A DNA stretch of 64,000 bases from Glycomyces tritici. Its GTDB lineage: Bacteria; Actinomycetota; Actinomycetes; Mycobacteriales; Micromonosporaceae. The stretch is taken from positions 186,001 through 250,000 of the forward strand of contig NZ_JAUEMJ010000003.1 in assembly GCF_030403505.1 (NCBI RefSeq). The letters run 5' to 3'. Both the position numbers and the translations under genes were made by a program. Under the pieces are notes generated by a model that had not been told where the DNA came from, made no database searches, and saw nothing but the letters and a program-made list of their open reading frames with translations. Of the stretch, positions 37,503-46,622 are shown in pieces; position 1 is the stretch's first letter; every line of letters begins with the position of its first letter.

Positions 37503-38660
37503 TTGAAGCCCATGCCCGCGCGCGCCCTGGCGGTGCTGTCCCTGGCGCTCGTCATGAGCGCCTGCGCCGCACCCCAGACGGGGACGTTCACGCCCGCGCC
37601 GATCGTCCCGGCGGTGTCGATGGACGCCGTCGAAGCACAAGACCCGACCGCGCCGTTCACCCTGTCCGTGGTGGACGGCATCCTCGAAGAGGTCAACGTC
37701 ACCTCCGACCGCTCCGAGACCATCGAGGGCTCCTTCTCCGAAGACCTCACCACCTGGACCTCCGAAGGCATCCTCGACGCCGGATCCACCCACACCGTGG
37801 TCGCCAAGGCCGTCAGCTCGGACGGCACCGTCACCGAGTTCGAGCAGCAGTTCACGACTGAAGCGCGCGAGAGCTCGGGCTTCGAGGTCGCCGACGTCAC
37901 CCCGGTCGCCGAAGGCGAGGAGGTCGGCGTGGGCGCACCGCTCATCGTGACCTTCACCGAAGACGCCCCCGACCGCGCCGCCGTGGAACGGCTCCTGGTC
38001 GTGGAGTCCGAGAAAGGCCACGAGGGCGCCTGGCGGTGGATCGACGACGACACCGTGATCTACCGGACCAAGGACTACTGGGAAGGCCACCAGACCGTCA
38101 CGTTCACCGCGAACTTCGCGGGCGAGTTCCTCGGCGAGGACACCTGGGGCGGCGAGGACTACACCGCCCAGATGGTCATCGGCGAGGCGAACATCTCCGT
38201 CGCCGACCTGGACACCCACACCATGACCGTCGAGATCGACGGCGAGGTCGCCAAAGAGATCCCGATCAGCGGCGGCTCGGGCGAGGAGTACGAGTACTAC
38301 ACCGCGACCGGCACCCACCTGGTGATGGAGAAGATGGCCGAGAAGACGATGGTCTCCCCCGGCAAGGAAGAGGGCGACGAGGGCTACTACTCGACCCCGG
38401 TCAACTGGGCCACCCGCATCAACGCCACCGGCGAATTCGTCCACGGCGCCCCGTGGAACGGCAGCCTGGGATCGGCGAACCTCTCGCACGGCTGCCTGAA
38501 CGCCAGCGAGGCCGACGCCGAGTGGTTCTTCAACATCGCCCAGCGCGGCGACCCGGTCGAGGTCGTCGGCGAGTCGTCCCCGCGCGCGATGCCGTGGGAC
38601 AACGGCTGGGGCTACTGGATCCTGTCCTTCGACGAGTGGAAGGAAGGCTCGGCCCTCTAG
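37503..38660 (+). CDS. Lipoprotein L,D-transpeptidase
   Basis: 385 residues from TTG at 37503, chosen because a gagg site lies 8 bases upstream; the ATG at 37512 is too far from it. A signal peptide ends in a lipobox-like LVMSAC. Two Ig-like domains (about 45-120 and 125-225) precede the YkuD catalytic domain, which has the motif HGAPWN followed by LSHGCLN with nucleophile Cys331. The layout is that of mycobacterial LdtMt2. It should make 3-3 peptidoglycan crosslinks on the outer face of the membrane. A TATAGT -10 candidate lies at 37463-37468. Confidence 0.93.
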   Translation: MKPMPARALAVLSLALVMSACAAPQTGTFTPAPIVPAVSMDAVEAQDPTAPFTLSVVDGILEEVNVTSDRSETIEGSFSEDLTTWTSEGILDAGSTHTVVAKAVSSDGTVTEFEQQFTTEARESSGFEVADVTPVAEGEEVGVGAPLIVTFTEDAPDRAAVERLLVVESEKGHEGAWRWIDDDTVIYRTKDYWEGHQTVTFTANFAGEFLGEDTWGGEDYTAQMVIGEANISVADLDTHTMTVEIDGEVAKEIPISGGSGEEYEYYTATGTHLVMEKMAEKTMVSPGKEEGDEGYYSTPVNWATRINATGEFVHGAPWNGSLGSANLSHGCLNASEADAEWFFNIAQRGDPVEVVGESSPRAMPWDNGWGYWILSFDEWKEGSAL

Positions 38661-38707
38661 GGTCCGGTGTGCTTCTCCCCCACCGAAAAGCGAACTGAGC
38701 ATGGATC

Positions 38708-38735
38708 GAGGCCCCGGGCTTGCGCCCGGGGCCTC
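38708..38735. terminator. Bidirectional terminator between ldt and hpf
   Basis: A 12-bp perfect stem (gaggccccgggc at 38708-38719, gcccggggcctc at 38724-38735) with a 4-base loop, between two convergent genes. Confidence 0.75.
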
Positions 38736-38825
38736 GTCCGGTCCGGATGCCACCCCTCAACAACATCCGAACCCAAGAGGAAAGTCCCCCTCTTCACCGG
38801 CGCCGGCGCGCGGCGCCCCGGGTGG

Positions 38826-39491
38826 CTAGATGTCGAGCCGCAGCAGGCCGTAGTCGAAGGCCCGGCGGCGGTAGACGACCGTCGGGCGGCCGCTCTCCTT
38901 GTCGTGGAACAGGTAGAAGTCGTGGCCGACGAGCTCCATGTTCTGCAGCGCGTCGTCGACGGTCATCGGCTCACCGGGGTGGATCTTCTCGCGGACGATC
39001 CGGCCGGGCAGGTGGTCTTCGACGAGGCCTTCGAAATGGTCGATGTCCTCGGAGATGAAGTGCGCCGCGGCGGCGTCCTTCACTTCGGGTTCGGCGAGCA
39101 GGGTGCCGTTCAACCCGCCGTTGCCGTTGGAGGTCGCCTGCGCGACCGACATCGGGGCCTTGGTCCCGCCCCGGTGGATGCGCTTGCGGTCGGTGTTCTT
39201 GCGGAGCTGGTGCCCGAGCTTGGTCACGGCGAGTTCGAACGCGGACCGGAAGTCCTCGGCGCAGGCCTCGGCGCGCATGACCGTCCCCTTAGGACGGCAG
39301 GTGATCTCGACTCGCTGGGCGTGGTCGGCTTGGCGGGGATTGGGCTCGTGATAGAGCTCGACGTCGATATCGATCGCCTCCCCGTCGTAACGGGCGAGGT
39401 ATTTGGCGATCTTGGACTCGATCTTCTCTTCGACGAGCTCGCGGTAGTGGTCGGGAACCTCCACGTTGCGACCCTTGACGACGATGTCCAC
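38826..39491 (-). CDS. hpf: Ribosome hibernation promoting factor, long form
   Basis: 221 residues from GTG at 39491, chosen over an ATG at 39512 because a perfect ggagg (39503-39499) sits 7 bases before it and would otherwise be inside the gene. The N-terminal S30AE domain (DIVVKGRNVEVPDHYRELVE) is followed by a flexible Gly/Asn linker and the C-terminal dimerisation domain (HDFYLFHDKESGRPTVVYRR). Long HPF joins 70S ribosomes into inactive 100S dimers during starvation. In M. tuberculosis it lies between secA and the comF-like gene. Confidence 0.93.
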   Translation of the reverse strand: MDIVVKGRNVEVPDHYRELVEEKIESKIAKYLARYDGEAIDIDVELYHEPNPRQADHAQRVEITCRPKGTVMRAEACAEDFRSAFELAVTKLGHQLRKNTDRKRIHRGGTKAPMSVAQATSNGNGGLNGTLLAEPEVKDAAAAHFISEDIDHFEGLVEDHLPGRIVREKIHPGEPMTVDDALQNMELVGHDFYLFHDKESGRPTVVYRRRAFDYGLLRLDI

Positions 39492-39806
39492 CTCTGAACC
39501 TCCCAGGTGCATCCCGCTCTGCCTGGCGGCGATGCTGACGATGTTGTGCGTGCTGGGTCCGGAGCCGATGGTCCGGTACGGCGTAAGGAGCGACCTCCTC
39601 TCACGGGTAGAACGACCGGGGTTTCCGCGCCTCTGGATTGGGGGCGTTCACCTTTGGGCCATCTGGCCTCTGTCGTCTCGTTACCGATCCGAGATTTCGA
39701 GACTATCCCCTCGGTCACCGAAAGTCGACCCTTCGGCTACCGGAATTCTCCAATGCCAATGGGTGCGTCCGCGCGAATTTCGGCGGACTGGAGATAACTC
39801 TTCGCA
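39492..39806 (-). promoter_or_regulatory. 315-bp upstream region of hpf
   Basis: No gene is seen. On the minus strand GATAGT (about 39709-39704) inside gaggggatagtctcg is a -10 candidate for hpf, without a clear -35. The comF-like gene ends at 39807 with no obvious terminator. Confidence 0.35.
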
Positions 39807-40541
39807 TTAGCGGCCGAAGTGGCGTTTCGGACCTTGTCGAGTTGCCGACACCCAGAGGGGTACCCGCCGGTACCGCCACATGAACCCCTGCCGCCCCACT
39901 AAAGCGGCGGCGATGACGACCGCGGCCGGCACCGCGACGCCCGCCCGACGGAGCACCGCGGCAGCGGCGTCGAGCGTCGCGCCGGTGGTCACGATGTCGT
40001 CCACGAGGATCGCAGGGCGCCCCGAGGCCGCGAGGGCGGCGAGGCGGCGCGGGGCGGCGCGCAGGCTCGCGCGCGCCGCGGCGGCGCGCCCTTGCGGCGT
40101 CAGGCCCACCGAGTCGGGCCGGGGCCCGGCCCGCAGCACCGGATGCAGCTCCCCCAGTCCCGCACAGGCGTGGGCGACATGGTCGAAGCCGCGGGAGCGG
40201 CGCGCGGCCCGGGTCGGCGGGACCGGGACGAGCACGGCGTCCGGGACCTCGGCGGCCACGACCGCCAGCGCGCGGCCCAGGAGGGCCCCGAGCGCGGGGG
40301 CGAGTTCGCGGCGGGCGCGCTCCTTGTACTCGTTGAGGGCCTCGGCGAGCGCCCCGGCGTAGGGCCCGCCCGCGACCACGGGCGGGGCGGTGCGCCGGGC
40401 CGGGGCCGCCAGGACCGGGCGGAGGGCGAGCAGGTCGGCGGCGCAGTCGGCGCACAGACCGCTGCCCGCCGCCGGCGCGCTCCGGCAGGAGGCGCAGGCG
40501 GCGGGCAGGAACAGGTCCCGTGCGTCCTCGGTGAGTCTCAC
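39807..40541 (-). CDS. ComF-like phosphoribosyltransferase-family protein
   Basis: 244 residues from GTG at 40541. Two cysteine pairs near the N-terminus (CASC, CADC) form a zinc ribbon. A phosphoribosyltransferase domain has the PRPP-binding motif ILVDDIVTTGATL near residue 180. ComF proteins take part in DNA uptake in naturally competent bacteria; in actinobacteria the role is undefined. The gene follows the ABC permease gene by 16 bases and is probably co-transcribed with it, an arrangement different from mycobacteria. Confidence 0.9.
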   Translation of the reverse strand: MRLTEDARDLFLPAACASCRSAPAAGSGLCADCAADLLALRPVLAAPARRTAPPVVAGGPYAGALAEALNEYKERARRELAPALGALLGRALAVVAAEVPDAVLVPVPPTRAARRSRGFDHVAHACAGLGELHPVLRAGPRPDSVGLTPQGRAAAARASLRAAPRRLAALAASGRPAILVDDIVTTGATLDAAAAVLRRAGVAVPAAVVIAAALVGRQGFMWRYRRVPLWVSATRQGPKRHFGR

Positions 40542-40557
40542 CGGGGACTAACGAGTG

Positions 40558-41916
40558 TCAGGCGCGGAGGGTCACCGCGGGCGGGATGCGGCTGGCGCGC
40601 CACGCCGGGTAGACGCCGGCGACGACGCCCACGACCGCGCCGATGACCGGCCCGGCGGCGAACAGCATCGGGTCGAACACGATCTGCCAGTCGCGGTAGA
40701 GCGAGACGATCGCGGTGACGTTGACGCCGAGCACGGTGCCGAAGAGACCGCCGATGAGTCCGATGAGGGTGGATTCCCACACGAACTGCATGGCGACGGC
40801 CCGCCGGGCGGCGCCGACGGCGCGGCGCAGGCCGATCTCGCTGCGGCGCTCCATGACCGAGACGAGCGCGGTGTTGGAGACCGAGACGGCGCCGATGACG
40901 AGCGAGACGCCGGCGAGGCCGAGCAGCAGCGCCTGCATCTCGTTCTCCACGCCCTTGCGGAAGTTCCGCAGGTCCGAGGGCTTGGTGGTGTTGAGGTTCT
41001 CGGCGCCTTCGGGGAAGACGGCGGTCGGCGCGGTCTGGGCGACCTTGTCGGCGGCGCCGAGGTCGGTGCGGATGAACACTTCCGCGGCCCCGAACTCGGG
41101 GTCGCCGGTGGTGCACGGGGTGGGCGGGATGATCACGGCGCCGGTGAGCTTGGCTTCGCCCTCGGGCGCGGTGTAGACGCCGACGAGGGCGTACTCCTCG
41201 CCGTTGAGGTAGATCATCGGGCCGCCTGCGAGCGAGGCGTAGCCCAGGTCGCGGGCGGCGGACTCGTCGATGACGGCGACCTTGTCGTCGCGCTCGACGT
41301 GCCCCATGTCGAAGGCGGCGCCCTGCACGAAGGTGAAGCCGTAGGCCTCCATCGCGCCCGGTTCCATGCCGAGGACGGGAACGTCCCGCGTGTAGTCCTG
41401 GCCTTCGGTGCGGGAGGCCTTGCGCTCCTCGCTGGAGGTGCAGAGGATCCCGGCGTTCTCCACGCCGATGATGGCGCGCACCCGCTCGCTGGCGTCCAGT
41501 GAGGGCGCGAAGCCGGCGTCGCGCATGTTGTTGGAGAACGAGACGGTGACCTGGGTGGCCTCGGTGGCGTTGAAGCGCTCGGCGATGGCGTTGGCAGACG
41601 TGGACGAGAGGCCCACGGTGGCGACGGTGGCGGCGATGCCCAGTGCGATGCCGATCGCGGTCATCCAGGTGCGCATGGAGCGGCCGCGCAGGGACTGGAG
41701 CGCCTCGTAGGCGATGCCCATGCTGCGGACGCCGAAGGCGCCCTGGCGTTGCGGTACTTCGGCTTCGGCGGCTCTGCGCTCCGCCTTGGCCTCCTTCTTG
41801 GCGGCCCGGCGTGCTTTGCGCCCGCGGGGCTGGGCCTCGACCGGCTCCTCGTCTCCGGCGGAGACGAACTCCAGGAGCTCGGTGTCGGTCTCGGGCTTGC
41901 GGCGCCCCCTGGCCAT
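40558..41916 (-). CDS. MacB-like ABC transporter permease
   Basis: 452 residues from the ATG at 41916, which shares one base with the stop of the upstream gene (TGATG). A long charged cytoplasmic N-terminus (about 70 residues, Arg/Lys/Glu-rich) leads into a first helix, a large extracytoplasmic MacB-type core (about 110-310) and three C-terminal FtsX-type helices. The permease needs an ATPase subunit, and none is encoded beside it. Partnered with the membrane fusion protein upstream, it fits a MacAB-type efflux or lipoprotein/peptide export system. Confidence 0.92.
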   Translation of the reverse strand: MARGRRKPETDTELLEFVSAGDEEPVEAQPRGRKARRAAKKEAKAERRAAEAEVPQRQGAFGVRSMGIAYEALQSLRGRSMRTWMTAIGIALGIAATVATVGLSSTSANAIAERFNATEATQVTVSFSNNMRDAGFAPSLDASERVRAIIGVENAGILCTSSEERKASRTEGQDYTRDVPVLGMEPGAMEAYGFTFVQGAAFDMGHVERDDKVAVIDESAARDLGYASLAGGPMIYLNGEEYALVGVYTAPEGEAKLTGAVIIPPTPCTTGDPEFGAAEVFIRTDLGAADKVAQTAPTAVFPEGAENLNTTKPSDLRNFRKGVENEMQALLLGLAGVSLVIGAVSVSNTALVSVMERRSEIGLRRAVGAARRAVAMQFVWESTLIGLIGGLFGTVLGVNVTAIVSLYRDWQIVFDPMLFAAGPVIGAVVGVVAGVYPAWRASRIPPAVTLRA

Positions 41917-43217
41917 CAGGCGTTTTCCCGGTCGCGCCAGGCGATCACGACCTCGTCGTCCTTGGCGAGCTCGCCGTCGACGACCTCGACCACCCCGCGG
42001 CCCTCGTGGCGCAGGGTCACTTCGACCTCGACGTGGCGCTCTTTGCCGTCCTCGCCTTCGACGACGGTGAGCATGGTGCGGTCCTCGCTGTCGGTCCACA
42101 GGGCCGAGAGCGGGATGATGAGGGCGTCCTCGGCCGAGCGGGCGCGGATGAGCGTGACCTCCTGCTCCTCGCCGGGGGCGAGGTCGTCGATGCCCTCGAC
42201 GGTGGAGGCGTCGAACTCGAAGACGGCGTAGATGACGTCGACGGTCTGCTCCCCCTCCCCCTCTTCGCCCGGGTACATGCCTTCGTCGCCTTCGGCGGCC
42301 TCTTCGCGTTCTTCGAGTTCGAACGCGCCGACCTCCTGGCCCTCCATGGGGCCGTCGCCGAACTCGAGTTCGGCGTCGCCGCCGGCGTCCATGAGCGCGG
42401 AGGCGGTCTCCTCGTCGAGTTTGGCCTCGAGCTTCCAGTCGCCCGAGGCGAGGACCATGAGGGGTCCTTCGGTGCCGGTGACGGGCGCGGACTGCTTGGC
42501 GTTGATCTTGCCGACCTGCATGGGCAGCTCGGGCAGGAACACGACCTCCGCGGCGGGCACGATCACGCGCTCCACTGTGGAGGTCTGGCCGTCGCCGGTG
42601 TTCTCGGCGTTCTCGTCGCCTTCGCCTTCGGGGGGCGCCTCGCCCTCACCCTCGGGGGTCTCGTCGACGACCTCTTCGGAGGTGGTCGGGTGGTCGTAGC
42701 CGATGTTGTCGTAGAGCTTCTTCACGTCCGAGACGGTGCGCGCGTCGAACTTGCCGGTCTTGGGGGTGCCGTAGATCTGCTGGAGCGCCAGCTGCAGCTG
42801 CTCCACGTCCGGCCCGGTGTCGCCCTCCTGAAGGTCCCGGTAGGCGGGCACAGCCCCTTTCAGGGCGATCATCGGGCGGCCGGAGACCTCCAAGAGGACG
42901 GTGCCGGCCTTCACCTCGTCGCCGACCTCCAGCGGGATCTTCGAGGCCAGGGCGGTCTCGACCCCTGGGGGCGCGTCGGTCGGGGCCGGGACTTCGAAGT
43001 CCCCGGTGCGGTTGAGTTCCGCGTCGAAATCGAGCGTGTCGATCAGCTGGTCCTGGTCGACCCGGACAGTGATCACACTGTCATCGGGTTCGGCCGTCTC
43101 CTCGGCGCGCTGCGCCGGGGTCCGCGCCTGCAGCGCGAAGTACCAGGCGGTGCCGGTGGCGCCGAGCAGGGCCAGGGCGAGCACCCCGCTGACGACATGG
43201 CTTTTCTTGAGCCGCAT
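41916..43217 (-). CDS. Membrane fusion protein with peptidoglycan-binding domain (HlyD/MacA type)
   Basis: 433 residues from the ATG at 43217 with an extended ggaggagg site. One N-terminal membrane helix, then a biotinyl-lipoyl-like half, with a peptidoglycan-binding domain inserted (DTGPDVEQLQLALQQIYG), an acidic Glu/Gly/Pro linker, and the returning beta-barrel half ending VVEVVDGELAKDDEVVIAW. Such proteins bridge a MacB-type permease to the cell wall in Gram-positive bacteria. It overlaps the permease gene by one base. Confidence 0.92.
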   Translation of the reverse strand: MRLKKSHVVSGVLALALLGATGTAWYFALQARTPAQRAEETAEPDDSVITVRVDQDQLIDTLDFDAELNRTGDFEVPAPTDAPPGVETALASKIPLEVGDEVKAGTVLLEVSGRPMIALKGAVPAYRDLQEGDTGPDVEQLQLALQQIYGTPKTGKFDARTVSDVKKLYDNIGYDHPTTSEEVVDETPEGEGEAPPEGEGDENAENTGDGQTSTVERVIVPAAEVVFLPELPMQVGKINAKQSAPVTGTEGPLMVLASGDWKLEAKLDEETASALMDAGGDAELEFGDGPMEGQEVGAFELEEREEAAEGDEGMYPGEEGEGEQTVDVIYAVFEFDASTVEGIDDLAPGEEQEVTLIRARSAEDALIIPLSALWTDSEDRTMLTVVEGEDGKERHVEVEVTLRHEGRGVVEVVDGELAKDDEVVIAWRDRENA

Positions 43218-43346
43218 GTTTGTGTCCTCCTCCACCGCCAAGACGCGTGGAAGGAAGGGTCCAGTTGCGGCCGAATCATCTCGATTCGGTAACGCCCCTT
43301 GCGCGGTCGCCTCGGTGGTGCTTTCGAGCCGTGAACGATCAGAGGC

Positions 43347-44039
43347 TCAGTTGTTCAGTCCGACGGATTTCATGCGGTCCTGGTGCGCGCGGGTGAGCCT
43401 GCGCAGCAGGGCGTCGAGGGTCCCCCCGTCGCCCACGATGATCGCGGTGAGGCGCTCGTTGGCGGCGGCCACGCCCTGGGCGCGGTTGATGCCCTCGCCG
43501 ACGAGGCGGCGGGCCCACAGCGAGAGGCGGCCGGTGACGGCGGCGTCGGCCTCGACGGCGGCGCGGATCTCCTCGGCGGCCAGGTCGGAGGCGCCGGTCT
43601 CGGCCAGGACGGTCTCGATGAGGGTGCGGTCCTGCTCCTCGAGCCCGGCGGAGACGACGCGGAAGAAGTCGTCGGCGACCGCGTCGCCGAGGTAGACCTT
43701 CACGAGCGCCTCGAGCCAGTCGCGGGGCGAGGTGGAGGCGTCGAAGGAGCGGAAGGCCTCCTTGAACGGGGCCATGGCCTCGCCCGGGTCGGCCCCGAGC
43801 TCCTGCAGGCGGTCGGCGAGGAGCCGGTAGTTGCGAATCTCACCCACCGCGGCTTCGGAGAGGGCGGCCCGGCGTCCGAGGTCGGGGGCGAGCCGCGCGT
43901 CGTAGACCATCCGTTCGAATGCGAGCAGTTCGCCGAGGGCAAGCAGCCCAAGGAGATCGATGACGGCTTCGCGGCCGGGGGCCGAGGCGGCGGGGGCCGG
44001 GTCGTCGTTTTGCGCGGCGGCATCAGTTGTCTCGGACAC
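43347..44039 (-). CDS. Ferritin-like fold protein (Rv3210c type)
   Basis: 230 residues from GTG at 44039. It is all-helical, with several Glu-containing helix segments (LLALGELLAFERMVYDA, AAVGEIRNYRLL) of the ferritin-like or MiaE-like four-helix bundle. The expected second ExxH iron site is not clear, so metal binding is uncertain. In M. tuberculosis the homologue Rv3210c lies next to the RhlE helicase Rv3211, as here, in a divergent arrangement. Confidence 0.82.
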   Translation of the reverse strand: MSETTDAAAQNDDPAPAASAPGREAVIDLLGLLALGELLAFERMVYDARLAPDLGRRAALSEAAVGEIRNYRLLADRLQELGADPGEAMAPFKEAFRSFDASTSPRDWLEALVKVYLGDAVADDFFRVVSAGLEEQDRTLIETVLAETGASDLAAEEIRAAVEADAAVTGRLSLWARRLVGEGINRAQGVAAANERLTAIIVGDGGTLDALLRRLTRAHQDRMKSVGLNN

Positions 44040-44447
44040 GGGGGCAGGTTACCACTGGCCCAGAGCGGCCTTCGCCTTCGCAGGTTGTCCGAAAGCGGAC
44101 CGATGCACGCGTCTTCGCAGGTCGGCACGGCCCCGAACGGGTGAGTCCGCCCACGTTGCGGGCCTGATCGCAGCGTCGCACCGAGACGGCCGTGCGCTCG
44201 GGGCGTACGATGGACGGGAGCGACCGCGGCCATCTGGTGGCAGTCCCCTCGACGAAGCTCGCGAATCACTGGTTCGACCATACGAGTTCGGCGATGCGAG
44301 AGCGGTCCTCGAACGCGGTACCGGCGCCAGGCGCCGAACCGCTCCTGCGAAGCGGCGACTTCCCGAATCCGGCGGTCGTCGCCGCTGTATGACGAGACTG
44401 AATGTGGCGCCGAGTTCCCCGGATCTGGTGACGTCCTCCGCCACGAG
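44040..44447 (+). promoter_or_regulatory. 408-bp region with long structured leader of the DEAD-box helicase
   Basis: No gene is supported here. TACGAT at 44206-44211 is a -10 candidate and would give a leader of about 230 bases before the GTG at 44448. A hairpin with one small bulge lies in it (gcggtaccggcgc at 44315-44327 against gcgccgaaccgc at 44331-44342). Long structured leaders are common for RNA helicase genes and may allow autoregulation, but I recognise no known RNA family. Confidence 0.4.
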
Positions 44448-46166
44448 GTGAACAGAGTGAACGAAGTGAACAACGACCGGCTCAAGAACGAGGGGCCGAC
44501 CTTCGCCCAGCTGGGCGTGAGGGAAGAGACCGTCGAAGCCCTTGCAGCGCTTGGTATCGAACGGGCCTTCGCCATCCAGGAGTACGCGATTCCCATCGCG
44601 CTCCGCGGCTCGGACATCATCGGCCGCGCCCCCACCGGCACCGGCAAGACCTTCGGGTTCGGCCTGCCGATCATCGACCGGATCTCCTCCGCCGAGGAGG
44701 GCGCCAGCGGCAAGCCGCAGGCGCTGATCCTGGTCCCGACACGCGAACTGGGCCTCCAGGTCTCCAGGGACCTCGAGGACGCGGGCAAGACCCGCGGCAT
44801 CCGGGTCCTGCCGATCTACGGCGGCCGGGCCTACGAGCCCCAGGTCGAGGCGCTCAAGGCCGGCGTCGACATCATCGTCGGCACCCCCGGGCGACTCCTG
44901 GACCTGCACAAGTCCAAGCACATCAAGCTCGACGCCATCAAGCACTGCGTGCTCGACGAGGCCGACAGGATGCTCGACCTCGGTTTCTCCGAGGACGTGG
45001 AGAAGATCCTCAAGCTCCTGCCGACCGAGCGCCAGACGATGCTGTTCTCGGCCACGATGCCCGACACGATCATGTCGCTCTCGCGCCGCCACATGCACCG
45101 CCCGATGACCGTCGCCGCCGACGTGACCGGCCCCGACCAGGAGGCGGCCAAGCGCACCCGCCAGCTGGTCTACATGACCCACTCGCTGAACAAGGTCGAG
45201 GTCACGGCCCGGATCCTCCAGGCCCGCGAGCGCGGCCTGACGATCCTGTTCTGCCGCACCAAGCGCGCCGCGCAGAAGGTCGCCGACGAACTGGACTTCC
45301 GCGGCTTCGCGGTCGGCTCGGTCCACGGCGACCTGGGGCAGAACGCGCGCGAGCGGGCCCTGCGGGCCTTCCGCGCCGGGAAGATCGACGTGCTGGTGGC
45401 GACCGACGTGGCCGCCCGCGGCATCGACGTCCCCGACATCACGCACGTGATCAACTACGACGCGCCCGAAGAGGCCGACACGTACGTGCACCGCATCGGC
45501 CGCACCGGCCGCGCGGGCGCCACGGGCATCGCGGTCACCTTCCTCACGTGGGAGGACCTGCCTCGCTGGAAGATCATCGTCAAGGCCAACAACCTCGACA
45601 TCGGCGAGCCGGTCGAGACGTACCACACGTCCGACCACCTGTACACGGACCTGGACATCCCCGAAGGCGCGCCGTCGTCGCTCCCGAGCGACCAGCGCAA
45701 GCGCGACGGCCTCAGCGCCGAGCGCGAGGAGAACGTCGAGGGCGACAGCCGCAAGTCCGGCCGAGGCCGGGGGCGCGGTGACCGCGAGCGCGGCCGAGGC
45801 GGCAGCGACCGCCGCGGCGGCGGACGCTCGGGCGGGCGCAGCGAGCGTCCCGCCGGTTCGAGCGAGCGCAGTGAGCGCCCCGCTTCGAGCGAGCGCATCA
45901 CCGTGGACGACAACGGCTCGGTCGTGAACGGCAGCGCCGACGGCGGCGAGGCTCCGGCCCCGCGCAGCCGCCAGCGCCGCCGCATCCGCACCGAAGGCGA
46001 CAGCGCCCAGTCCGGCGCGGCGGCGAAGGCCCCGCGCCAGGCCAAGGCCGACGGCGACAGCGCCCCGCGCGCCGAAGCCGCCGCTGAGGGCGACGCCCCG
46101 GCGCGCAGGCGCCGCCGCCGTCGCCGCCCCACGGGCGACAGCGACCGCCAGGCGAGCGCCGAATAA
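44448..46166 (+). CDS. DEAD-box ATP-dependent RNA helicase (RhlE type)
   Basis: 572 residues from GTG at 44448. Motifs in order: Q motif (FAIQEYAIP), Walker A APTGTGKT (61-68), PTREL, TPGRLLD, DEAD (LDEADRMLDLGF), SAT, and HRIGRTGRAG. The last 170 residues are a disordered, basic tail rich in Arg, Gly, Ser and Glu (RGRGRGDRERGRGG) that should bind RNA and may drive condensation. The neighbouring ferritin-like gene supports orthology with M. tuberculosis Rv3211. Likely roles are ribosome assembly and RNA decay, especially in the cold. Confidence 0.95.
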   Translation: MNRVNEVNNDRLKNEGPTFAQLGVREETVEALAALGIERAFAIQEYAIPIALRGSDIIGRAPTGTGKTFGFGLPIIDRISSAEEGASGKPQALILVPTRELGLQVSRDLEDAGKTRGIRVLPIYGGRAYEPQVEALKAGVDIIVGTPGRLLDLHKSKHIKLDAIKHCVLDEADRMLDLGFSEDVEKILKLLPTERQTMLFSATMPDTIMSLSRRHMHRPMTVAADVTGPDQEAAKRTRQLVYMTHSLNKVEVTARILQARERGLTILFCRTKRAAQKVADELDFRGFAVGSVHGDLGQNARERALRAFRAGKIDVLVATDVAARGIDVPDITHVINYDAPEEADTYVHRIGRTGRAGATGIAVTFLTWEDLPRWKIIVKANNLDIGEPVETYHTSDHLYTDLDIPEGAPSSLPSDQRKRDGLSAEREENVEGDSRKSGRGRGRGDRERGRGGSDRRGGGRSGGRSERPAGSSERSERPASSERITVDDNGSVVNGSADGGEAPAPRSRQRRRIRTEGDSAQSGAAAKAPRQAKADGDSAPRAEAAAEGDAPARRRRRRRRPTGDSDRQASAE

Positions 46167-46177
46167 GGCAAGGCGAT

Positions 46178-46225
46178 ACGGCTCGGCCCGTTGGATCCTC
46201 TGGGATCCGGCGGGCCGAGCCGTTT
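46178..46225 (+). terminator. Terminator of the helicase gene
   Basis: A 13-bp perfect stem (acggctcggcccg at 46178-46190, cgggccgagccgt at 46211-46223), with a second inner stem ggatcc/ggatcc, is followed by TT. Confidence 0.85.
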
Positions 46226-46316
46226 CCGCGTCACGCTTCGATCAGTCGCGCTCGACTGCGCGGGCCGGGCCGCGCTCGCTCCCGGCGACCCTGGGACCGG
46301 TTCGGCGCTTCGGCGT

Positions 46317-46322
46317 TAGGCT
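46317..46322 (+). promoter_or_regulatory. -10 element of a likely leaderless gene
   Basis: TAGGCT ends 6 bases before the ATG at 46329, and there is no ribosome site. Confidence 0.45.
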
Positions 46323-46328
46323 TCCCGC

Positions 46329-46556
46329 ATGAGCGACCGCAACGAGTACGACGGCCCGCCCGTCAACGTGCCGCCGCCGCTGGGCTGGCGGGTCGAGTCC
46401 GTGGCGCTGCCGAGCGATCCCCGGCCGCTGCCGCGCCAGGACTACGCCGCCATCGACGCGGCCGAGCAGCGCGCCCGGCTCGTGACCCACTGGATCACCC
46501 TCGTCAGCGTCACCCTCATGTTCACCGTGCTCATCATCGGCCTCCTCAACGGCTGA
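46329..46556 (+). CDS. Small single-helix membrane protein
   Basis: 75 residues. A Pro-rich, charged cytoplasmic part of about 52 residues precedes one C-terminal membrane helix (WITLVSVTLMFTVLIIGLL), a tail-anchored layout. No family is recognised. Codon use is typical of the neighbours, and the gene is bounded by terminators on both sides, so it is probably a real monocistronic gene. Function unknown. Confidence 0.75.
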   Translation: MSDRNEYDGPPVNVPPPLGWRVESVALPSDPRPLPRQDYAAIDAAEQRARLVTHWITLVSVTLMFTVLIIGLLNG

Positions 46557-46566
46557 CCGCGCAAAG

Positions 46567-46599
46567 CGGCCCCGGCCGGGCGATGCCCGACCGGGGCCG
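46567..46599. terminator. Bidirectional terminator
   Basis: The 15-bp arms at 46567-46581 and 46585-46599 pair with one mismatch around a 3-base loop, between convergent genes. Confidence 0.75.
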
Positions 46600-46622
46600 T
46601 CGTTCGATCCCCGCGCCTCGGC

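Noticed and set aside
39512..39512. ATG at 39512 as the hpf start
   Set aside because: A perfect ggagg site lies between it and the GTG at 39491, which has the right spacing and begins the family's usual N-terminus.
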